A stretch of DNA of 64,000 bases from the NCBI GenBank assembly GCA_021399435.1, contig JAJTUP010000009.1:1488001-1552000 (forward strand). Reading direction: 5' to 3'. The stretch is from Diaporthe sp. PMI_573 (taxonomy: Eukaryota; Ascomycota; Sordariomycetes; Diaporthales; Diaporthaceae). Within the stretch, counting starts at the first letter, position 1. Every line of letters begins with the position of its first letter. Both the position numbers and the translations under genes were made by a program. A model generated the notes under the pieces. It was not told the origin of the DNA, did not search any database, and worked only from the letters and a program-made list of their open reading frames with translations. Positions 54,921 through 64,000 of this stretch are shown here, piece after piece.

Positions 54921-57900
54921 CTATGACGAAACTGCTAACGCCGGTGCCTCTTGCTTCCATTCGTCCAGTCCAATTCGTTTCACCCGCTTCCCAGGGCGGT
55001 CCTTGTCAACCGGGTCGATGTGGTATTTCAACTTGACTCCCATGGCCGCAAGTTCCACATCCAGGTACTTCAGCGCACCGGGCACGACTATGATGGTCGT
55101 GTCCTCGCCTCCAACCCATTGAACACCCTGACCGTCCTCCCAGATCTCACCATCCAACTCGGTGAGATCCGTCTCATCATCGAGCCGTCTGGCACAATTC
55201 CTACAGCGGACGGTGTCGATGGTCTTCTTCTTTCCTACGTAGGGCGTGACTGTTGGCTGCACAGATAGGAATGAGCCGCACTTCCGGCAGACCCAGGACT
55301 TGGTGTAGTCCGAGCAGTTCAGCAGCCGATCTTGCAAGAGGAATGCGGTACCGTGGGCGAGCAGAGCGTCTCGCTCCATTTCTCCCACACGGATACCACC
55401 ACCCTTCTTCCTGCCTTTGATGGGCTGACCAGTCAGAGGCACCACTGGTCCGGTGGTTCGTACTTGGTACTTGTCGTTCACCATGTGACGGAGACGTTGG
55501 TAGTAAACAACTCCAATGTAGATGTCCGCAGCGAACTCCTCTCCAGTGATTCCCGAGTACATTGGCTCGTTTCCGTGATAGTTGTAGCCGGCCTTCATCA
55601 GCTGGTGGCCGAAATAATCGCCGGCCGTATTCTCCTCGTCAAATCTGAAGGGCGTCGAGTCTTGGGCCAGGCCGTGCAATGCACCCGCCTTACCAGCAAG
55701 CGATTCCACGAACATGCCAATGGTCATACGAGACGGGAAAGCATGAGGATTGATAATCACATCAGGCTGGATTCCCGACTCCGAGAATGGCAGATCGATG
55801 GACGGCCATTTCTGAGAGCAAACACCTTTCTGCCCGTGCCTAGATGAGAACTTGTCGCCGATAGTGGGAGAACGAGGTATCCGGAATTTGATGGACAGGT
55901 TTTGGGCGGGCTCGTTGCCGTTTTCGCTGCCGATTATCCGGACTTCCTCGATGTACGCAACTTCATCCTCCTTGTACTTTTCGAAGTGCGTCATGCCGTC
56001 CTTGTTTTCCAGCCCGCCGTGCCCGTCGGGGGAGACAGTGTGCCATGCACATATAAGGTCACCAGCCTTCACCTCCTGGCCAACATAGGGGAGGCCGTCC
56101 TCGTCGAGCGTATCACGGTGCCATGGCCGAGTGGCTCCTTTGGGTGCGAAACCGAACATCTTCTCTATCGTGGTGGATGACCGAGTTCTCGAATCGTCTT
56201 TGAGACTGATCTTCTTGGTCTTGTAGATTGTGCCATGTCCAAAGCCCCTTTCGTGTGCGGATTTGTTGATAATCATAGCGTCGTCCATGTCATAACCAGT
56301 GTAGGATATGACTGCGACAACAGCATTTGTCCCGTTGGGGAAGTTGTCAAAGCCATAAGCGTTGTGGAGAGGGGCTCTTACGATAGGCGTCTGTCCTGTC
56401 TGTAAACGGTACATCTTGTTGTCTGTGCGATGACAAATAGCAGCTCCTGGAGTTCCCATGGTTTGTTTACCCATTTGACATTGGTACATGTTTCGAGGAG
56501 ATTGGTTGAAGTCGGAGAATGGTGTCATGTTGGCCAAGATGGATAGGATGTTAGTAGGGTCGAACTCGACATGCGTCGACTCTCCGGATATGATCTCATT
56601 CTCAACGCAGGCGATCGACATGTAAGGTTGCTCATACGGGCCGACCAAGTCCTCCTTCTCCAGCGGCAGGTACTTGACCGGTCTCACCATCCTCGAAGGT
56701 TGCGAGGACATGTAGACACCGGGATAAGATCCTCCCTTTGATGATGGCACGTAGCCGATTTCGAGCGACTTCGGTACCCGATGAGAACCTTCCACTTTCC
56801 AGAATCTCAGAGTATCGGCGATTCTCTTGGATTGCTTGGGATTGCACCAACCAATAATCCTTCCGTCGAGCATTACAACGACACTCTCGTCCGTTGCGGC
56901 CGACGAAATCCCGACCACACCGAGCTCGAAGGCTAGCTGTGGGATCGAGGAAGCATCGACACCGCTCGTCATGATCTGACACTTGTGGGCCAGATGATTG
57001 AGCAATCCACAAGGAGCACCGTCAGGGGTGTGTACTGGACATAGGAACCCCCAAGACTCTGGCAGCAGTTTCCGCACTGTTGTCGTTTTTAGTTGAGCAA
57101 AGAAGCTACCACGATGGACCATGCGGAAATGGCTGATGAAACGCAAGAAGTTGAGCTTCTCGGCAACCACGGTGAAGCCAGATGTCTGTTGCAAGTCCAA
57201 ACCTGAAGGGCTCATCAGGTTGCCAGTCGAAAGGAAGTACTCTAGGAGCTGCCCAAGATTTTCTGTCGTCTTCCGGAATATTGCGGCCGGGAAATCTTTC
57301 GCGAACTGGTCTGACGTGAAGTTGTTACCAGGCTTCCTTCTCAGGTAGTCTCTGAGTGAAGCCTTGACGCCGACCGAAAGGAGCTCGTCAAGACGCTCCT
57401 TCAATATTTGGCCGTATAGGAAACCACCCAAAAGTATCTCTTGGTTTTGAACGGCATCGGGATTATCGACAGCACAGTCGCCAGCGACGAGGGCGTACAG
57501 CTTCCGAATCATGAACAGGAGCATTTTGAACTTGTCGGCGTCTTGCTCCTCGGTGACGTTGACATTGCCCAGGTGAACAAGCACGACCCGACGCAGAAAT
57601 TCCGTGCCCACCTCATAGTTCGACATGGTGTCTGGCACGCCAAGGACGACCCTGAACTTCTCTCCAAGGTATGATCGAGTTTTTGTCTTGCTGTACAGGC
57701 CGTAGCTCTTATACGTGCGGAGGAGCAACTCAACACGGTCCGTCAGGAACGTGTTTTCGGAACCTTTTGAGCCAGCCAGACCAATCAAGCCTTCAAATAT
57801 CTCCCGATCATTGGTCTCCACCAGTGCTTTCATAATCATCATGACCGGGACAAGGTACTCGTTTTTCCTCCAAGAGAAGCGGAAGGTCACATTTCCGTCA

Positions 57901-58693
57901 TTCAAGTAGTGTAGAACGTTTGTCTGCGATGTCTCGTCCGGTCGCACACATCGCATTATTATACCGTAGGGAGTGTATGCATGCCCACGATTCTGGAAAC
58001 TTGGACGATTGATGGCGAGAGGGTAGTTCCGTTTGTTCATCATCAGCATTCGAATAATTTTCTCGTTTCCGTTCACGATGAAGTAGCCGCCCAGTTCCTC
58101 GGATTCCTCTTTCCGCTGCACAAGAAGGGCGGGAGAGTTGTTTTCTAAGTGGCACTTATTCGACTGTTGACTTGTAAGAAGGCAATTCAAGAAAACCTGT
58201 TGCAGGCAGGGATTGTCTCTACCTTGATCATGATGGGCATGTTTCCCAACTCTCGAACGAACTCGTAAGGGTCTCCATCATTGATCCTGTATTCGAGAGT
58301 GGCTGTCAACTTGCCGCGGTACGTGGCATGTCTCTCACGAGCCTCGGCAGGGAAGATCTCGCGAGTCTTTGCGAACTTGTTCGAGGGTGGAAGCATGGAC
58401 TTTTGTAGTTGTACGCTCTTGTATCGGACCGTCAACTTGTTTCTAGCATTCGCGGAGGTCCCGTCAGGACTGTCGTAGAAGACTTTTGTCCCAATGTCTG
58501 CCAATCCATGTGCTATGATTCCTTGCCTTCCATCCGAGGGAAACAGTGCGTTGAAGGACTCGATGTGCGGGTTGACAGCGATCTGTAGGAGAGGGTATGC
58601 GGTATGATCTGTTGGAGGGTTCCGGAATAGGTCCTCGCGGCGCAGGGTATTGTACTGGTGATCCCATTGGGTCTTGGTCCTTGGAGGAGCCAT
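54921..58693 (-). CDS. RPA135: DNA-directed RNA polymerase I second-largest subunit (RPA135/A135)
   Basis: Model: complement(join(54921..58163, 58223..58693)), 1237 residues, near the yeast 1203. The junction joins GNMPIMIK to SNKCHLENNSPALLVQ; donor GTAGAG, acceptor CAACAG. The ATG at 58693 (MAPPRTKTQWDHQYNTLRRE) is the first in frame; the frame extends upstream only through non-ATG codons. Diagnostic blocks include EESEELGGYFIVNGNEKIIR, GYDMDDAMIINKSAHERGFG, KFSSRHGQKGVCSQKWPSID (hybrid-binding domain), NPHAFPSRMTIGMFVE and the C-terminal zinc ribbon, with cysteine pairs WVCRKCGS and VRCRNCARR. Pol I-specific rather than Pol II or III identity follows from FRNPPTDHTAYPLLQIAV and HIESFNALF near the N-terminus. 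The subunit forms half of the Pol I cleft and transcribes 35S rDNA in the nucleolus. Confidence 0.97.
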
Positions 58694-61600
58694 GACGGGC
58701 TGTTTGTTCTGCGAGGATGTCAGAGGTGCTGCGGCCAACGCCCTGGGGGATGAACTTACACCACGTCGTGGCGGACAGAAGGGGCGACACTTGCAAGGGA
58801 ATGCGAGACCCGGACAGGCGAGTGTCGTGGAGTATTGCCCCTTCGTCAGAGTTTCCCAAACAGACCAAGGGAAAGGCGGGTGAGTTCCATGCAGTAGTCA
58901 ATGCTAGACAACAGCAAAAAGTCAGAGATGATTTCGTAGGTGCGAAAAAGATTTGAAATTCTTATCGATCGGTTCACGATAAGGAACCCCTGCTCTTTCT
59001 TTTCTCCAGCCCGCCCTAGCAAACGTCTCCTAGCGTCTCCTACCCAGCCTAGTGGGTTGGGTACCTAGGTAGGTAGTCAGGGGCCTTGTAAATATCTACC
59101 TACCTTCCACCTTCCAGTCCCAGGTATCGGTCCAAACACCTGCGTACCTTACCTAGGTAGGTATGTAGGTGCTCGGCTTATTTTAGTTCAAGGCTCATGT
59201 CGACCACGGGTTTGGCAAGATGTCTTCCTCGTCGGTGCCAGGGCAGAGGCTTGGACATCCGGGCTGCCAGTAAACCATGTGGTCTACCCAGGTCACTCTG
59301 TACACTTGCATTCGGCTGGCCCAAACGAACGAGCATGCCCATTCAGGACGCTATCTAGCAGACTAAGCGGTCACGGAGCCATTTCGAGATCTGAGCCGAA
59401 TGCTGCATCCACCACAGGACAGCGTTGGGCCACAAACGACTGTCGCTATTGGATACCTGCCCACGGTGGCAGGTTGTGTGAGGTGCAACACACACAGCCA
59501 GCCGGTCAACCGGTGTCACCCTCTCATCCAACCCCCCTCCACCCCTTCCCTCCTCGGCCCCTCTGTTCACCCCACGGACCACAACAGGCACGCGTCGAGG
59601 CATGAGGGGGACTTGGGAGACGACAGACAGGCGGGAGTTGGAGGGGGAGGGAGGGCATGATGAGGTACCCATGGGTGCCAGATGGAACCACAGCCGACCA
59701 GCGAATCGCCGTGTGCGCTGCCGGCCAGGAAAGAGCCGTCGCGACATCAAGGCCCAAGTTGTCGACCCAACCCAGGCCCGAATTGCGGCCTCAGGCTGGT
59801 CCCGAGGAGCGCCGTGAGCCAACCAGGTCGCCGATGCTGCCACGGCTCTGCTGGTGCGCTGCGAGGAGCATAGAGGCGATGCATGCACCTGCAGTCAAGC
59901 TGCATCACCTTGCAGCCCAATTCTACCTCACCTTAGCACCCACACGCCACAGCAGCCCAGCTCCGTCCGTACCAGCGTTCGAAATAGCACATGGTGCAGA
60001 TTACTCCCGCACCAGACCTGCACCAGGCCTGCACCAGACCTGAGAGCCTGCATAACACACACACATGCTGCCTGCCTTGCCTTTGCCTTGCCTTAGACTC
60101 CGCTACCCGACCCTGCTCCTTTTGACGAATTTTCGTGGCCGGGGGCCTGACCCTTCAGGTTCCCTTCACCTCGACCCAAACTGCCCACTACTGGCCATCA
60201 TCATCATCGCCCTCGTCATCCGCCCACACTGTCCCATGAGGGCCCCGCTCGACACCCGCCCGCACTGCATCTTCTCTTCCCGCTGCAGAGAGAGAGAGAC
60301 CCTTGGGAGGCGACCTTTGCATTTTTGCATCACAACCCTGCGCCCTCATCCATCCCTTGCTGCCTGTGGTCCTGGGTACGGTACTAGGTCGAGAGTGCAG
60401 AACTGTGGTGGTTGTTACTTGGGCCTTTGTTCCTGGGGGTCGCACACATAAGACGGCCGACCGCCCAATCATCCCGAGCTCCTTGACCCCGCCGTTGAAC
60501 ATTGTGCATCTTCTCACTTGACCGTCCTCCTGCGGTTTTACTTCTCTCGGCCAGCAAAGCCGCACGCCTTTTCTCGATTGCCCGGGACGTCGGTCACCTG
60601 GACAGCCACGGCAAGACGATTCTTTCTTCTTCATCGGGCTCCCCTGGGTGACGCCCCCTGGTGTCTGCTCCGCGATCCGGTCCACTTATCACGAGGTATG
60701 TGTGTCTGTGTCGAAACATGGCAGGTCCCAAGCCACGAACCCTAGCAGCAAGCAGTGTCAGGGAGTCGAGTAACCAGCGCCCGTCTCCGGCTGCGTCCTC
60801 GTCTGCACCCAGTCCCTGCACTATCTTGGAGTGCCCAGCGGCAGCCTCACGTCTTCTTGCATACCTTACACTGCTCTCGACCTAGACGCCCCCAGGCCGT
60901 CGTCGAATCTCCCTGGAGCTGCTCGCGTTACGCGTTACAAAACAACATCCAGGCGTCCACTTGTTGGCTTGCATTGCATGCACTGCAACTAGACCAGACT
61001 CCCTCCGGTTGTTGGTCCGCCTCTTGGCGGCTTCTCCCGGGGGGAGGTCGTCTTTTCGCGTTGCCCCGCGGGTTCTGTCCTACGGGCCCGAGAGGCACGC
61101 ACGGCAAAAAGATAGATCTGTCCGATCACAATGCTGCGCTTCTCCATCGCCTGCCTGTCTGAATATTCAAGCTCGTCTCTTCGCCTCTCTCTCTCTCTCT
61201 GCTACTCCGGGACTGTGCTGTTCAAGTGCCCAATGTATTTCATATTCAGGCGCTCCTCACATCTGCAGTCGCTATTCTAAGCCCCGTCCCGCGTTTACAA
61301 GGTCTCGTCGTCCGTTCTGACAGCTCCACTCTAACGAATAGAACCCCAGTCCTAGCCGCTGCTCCCCTTCGCACGTCCCAACGCAAGGAACCCCGTCCGG
61401 CATCGACTTTGTGCCCCCATTTTTCGAGGTGGAGAGTTTTCGCGCTCCCACCAAGCCGGCTCGCTCACCCATATCACTCAATATCCTCGATGCGCGACAA
61501 CAGAGAAACGACCGTTCGCTGATCGCATAGAGCCCCGAGAGCGTCCTCACATCCTGTGGCTGCGTCAACTCCTCGCTTGAGCGACTCTCCCCGCCTGGCG

Positions 61601-61828
61601 TACTTTGCCAAGCCAAGAAAAAAAGAAGACACCGCGTCGCAGGGACCCTGAAAGCAGCCCAGCCGATCGCACACCCCGCGCTTGTCCATCGTCTCTTCGG
61701 CGAGCTCGACATCACTCGACGCTTGGGCCCCTTCTGGTCGCCCCATACCTTACACCTGAACCTCTCTCTCTCTCTTTCTTACAACCATACACATAGTTGA
61801 GTTCCGAAGTGCCAAGTCAGCTCGGATC
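58694..61828. other. 3.1-kb divergent intergenic region between RPA135 and ARL8
   Basis: No supportable gene. It includes the TACCTAGGTA copies near 59,060-59,160. From about 59,900 to 61,800 it is C/T-rich with CT microsatellites (61187-61200, 61764-61780), consistent with an extended promoter and leader of ARL8. Frames here are short and biased by composition. Confidence 0.55.
59062..59159. repeat. TACCTAGGTA palindromes, copies 2 and 3
   Basis: Exact copies lie at 59062-59071 and 59150-59159, each extended by further GGTA/GTAG units and separated by CTACCTACC-like sequence (59096-59104). They lie about 370-470 bp upstream of the RPA135 start. Confidence 0.9.
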
Positions 61829-62701
61829 ATGGCGGGCCTTTTTCGTAAGGTGTACGACTGGTTACTCAGAACTTTCTGGTAAGCCTACATCGTCGACAGC
61901 TTATCCCTGGTAGGCACCCGGCCGCATGCTGCACTTGCTTGTGCTGCCCGCCCGCCAGAGGACCGCCGTTGTCGTCTCCAACAGCCGAATCCTTCTGATC
62001 ACATTGCACAGGGCAACCGAGATGGACGTCACCATGATCGGACTCCAGAATGCAGGGAAGACATCCCTGCTGAGAGTGTTATCGGTAAGCCCCCCCTCCT
62101 GAGCAGGGTCTCACCACATAACACTGACAATATCATCTGCTAGGGCGGAGAGTTCACCATCGAGTAAGCGCATCCCTTCGTCCCTTCTCTCAGACTGCGA
62201 CAATCGTCGCGACGCTGCTCCTTCTTGGTCGAGGCCTCCTCACCATCGTGGCACCGTTTGCAACTCTGACTGACCGAGGCGGCGCGCAGTTCGATTCCAA
62301 CGGTCGGTTTCAACATGAAGAAGGTACAACAGGGACATGTGACCCTAAAGTGCTGGGACCTTGGAGGGCAGCCCCGATTCCGGACCATGTGGGAGAGGTA
62401 CTGCCGCGGTGTCAACGCGATCGTCTTCATCGTGGACATCGCAGACATAGAACTCCTATCGCAGGCGCGCGAAGAGCTCCATTCTGTCATGAGCAGCCCG
62501 ACCCTAGAGGGTATTCCTCTTCTCGTCCTAGGCAACAAGTCTGATCTCCCGGACAAGTTGACTGTTGATGAGCTGATCGATGCCATGGACCTGAAGAGCA
62601 TCGGACACCGAGAAGTCTCGTGCTATGGTATCTCCGCCAAGGAAGAGACCAACCTCGACGCGGTCCTCCAGTGGCTGGTTAAGTTCGCCCACAGCAGATG
62701 A
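61829..62701 (+). CDS. ARL8: Arf-like small GTPase ARL8
   Basis: Model: join(61829..61878, 62012..62084, 62144..62163, 62290..62701), 184 residues, matching ARL8 (about 186). Exon 3 is a 20-nt micro-exon encoding GGEFTI plus two bases. The joined product reads RTFWATEMDVTMIGLQNAGK, then RVLSGGEFTIDSIPTVGFNM. G1 is GLQNAGKT (27-34), switch I contains Thr52, G3 is WDLGGQ (70-75) followed by PRFRTMWERYCRGVNAIV, which is characteristic of ARL8, and G4 is NKSD (130-133). The N-terminus is an amphipathic helix without the Gly2 needed for myristoylation, as in ARL8, which is N-acetylated instead. In animals ARL8 drives lysosome movement along microtubules; in filamentous fungi a role in vacuole or secretory-vesicle transport is likely. 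All introns are GT-AG. Confidence 0.96.
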
Positions 62702-64000
62702 GGGGCCCCAGCCCTCGAACGATTCCTTTCTCTCATCCGACTCGGCAATGCTTTGGGAACCCACTCCCGAATCAAGTCGGTCGCTTCTTTCTGGCGCAGC
62801 GGGGTCTCGTGACGACGGCGACGGCGGGCAAGCTCTGGGTTCGAAAAGACGTTTCACATCTTGGCCGGCAACGACCACTTCACACCAAAATATCCTACCA
62901 CTCGAGGACTTCGGAGGGCCTGCAGCATGGACTGTTTTGAACATTGTTCTTCCATCTGGACTGCACCAGTTTGCGCCTCTTCCCTCCCCCGACCTTGACT
63001 CCGAACGACACTTGCCGACATTGTTTTGATCGCATCAAAGGCAACGCCCCCACGGGCCGGGAGAAGATCTCCTGTCACCAACCGAATCGAGAAGAGTGAT
63101 GCTCGGGCGGTCGCCTTGGGGACGACGACCAAGTCCACCTGGCTTTTCTTGTGTCCTTGCTTGTTTTCCTTGCACACATTACCTTGCGAAAGAACTTTTA
63201 TGCATGGCCTGCGACGCGCATGGGGTAGTTTGAACATTTTGAGGATTTCTGATGGATATACCTTGGTAATCACATCAATGATGACGAAGCCATGAGCATG
63301 AGCCACACAGCATCAGCATGAGAATTATATACCAGAAATCTCAATCACTTGATGAAATTTCTCCCCGTGACAATGTAGGGACCAGGTGCGAGATGCGGGC
63401 AAGAAGTGTAAGTCAGTAAAAGAAAACACGTAGAGACAGACCGAGCCAGCAAGGGAAAACGTGGTTGTGGGGATGGAACAGGCGGGATGCTGGGAACTTG
63501 ACAAAGATGGAAATTGCCCAAAGCTCAGACCAACCTGGGACCCCAACGTCGACGCGATGAGCGAGCAAAGGCAATCCTTGGAAGGCGAAGGCGAGGGTGA
63601 AGGGCAATGAGGAACAGCCGAGCTGAAAAGCCAAACGGGCAGGCGAGCTCAGGGGGAAACCGAAAGGGATGGGAGGGAGAGGGTAGACCGAAAGGGACAG
63701 CCCTCCAAAAGGATTGATGGGGGGCGCTTCTTGAAGTCTTACCCGTCTGTGCGGCAAGTGTGAGTTGGCACGTCCTCATTCGCATCGCGAGAGCAAGAAG
63801 AAGCCCGTCTCAGGCGGCTGATTGGCTGCCGAGCCGACGTGTTCCTTTATTATCCCATTCACAATTCACCCCTCCAAGACCCAAGCTTTTTGCTCCCGTT
63901 TCCCAGGGCCCCTGGATAGAAAAAGTTCCCGCCCGCGCCGTTTTTTTCCCCCCCTTCTTCTCTTGTTTTTGCGTGAATCCATCCGTTGAGTATTCTCATC
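62702..64000. other. ARL8 3' flank and probable promoter of a gene beyond the window
   Basis: No supportable gene. The last 150 bases become T/C-rich (TTTTTTTCCCCCCC at 63941-63954), the kind of leader that precedes fungal start codons, so a plus-strand gene may begin just past the right edge. Confidence 0.5.

Overview
This is a stretch of a filamentous ascomycete (Pezizomycotina) nuclear genome, most likely a Sordariomycete. The evidence is GC-rich coding DNA, short introns (about 50-75 bp, plus one of 198 bp) with CTAAC/CTGAC-type branch sites, a molybdenum cofactor sulfurase and a tyrosinase of filamentous-fungal type, and Golgi/ER glycosylation genes of ascomycete type. The species cannot be named from sequence alone. 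I see no complete transposon, CRISPR array, virus or bacterial-type operon.

Layout, left to right. Positions 1-3184 are non-coding upstream DNA. There follow a gene with an N-terminal zinc-finger-like and a C-terminal RING-like cysteine module (3185-4820, +), a CitE/CLYBL-like lyase whose first intron is GC-AG (5542-6604, -), TVP23 (7133-7995, +), a tRNA-Asn(GTT) (8903-8976, -) lying in CpG-free DNA, an unrecognised single-pass membrane protein (9654-11355, -), a DUF726 alpha/beta-hydrolase-like membrane protein (13642-17345, -), a PX-domain lipid-transport-type protein (20402-23538, -), a coiled-coil tail-region membrane protein (25225-26413, -) and the ribosome biogenesis factor CGR1 (27275-27785, -). 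A gene-free 5.3 kb stretch rich in short tandem repeats precedes a 967-residue Ser/Pro-rich protein (33081-35984, +).

The right half is denser: PEX4-like E2 (37299-37936, +), MNN9 (38767-39985, -) head-to-head with ALG12 (40975-42877, +), a secreted GH43 glycosidase (43090-44977, -), molybdenum cofactor sulfurase hxB (45591-48188, -) head-to-head with CDC6 (48828-50813, +), a tyrosinase (51519-53683, -), the RNA polymerase I second-largest subunit (54921-58693, -) and ARL8 (61829-62701, +).

Most genes are housekeeping. The functional neighbourhoods that stand out are the divergent N-glycan mannosyltransferase pair MNN9/ALG12 (Golgi and ER steps of one pathway) and the CDC6 promoter, which carries a tight cluster of MBF/SBF-type G1/S elements. 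All splice models were built by hand from reading frame, splice consensus and remembered family motifs; none was tested against transcripts or databases. I did not find a convincing undescribed multi-gene system. The best leads are the unusual introns and micro-exons, the CpG-free DNA around the tRNA, the repeated palindrome TACCTAGGTA and three unrecognised proteins.
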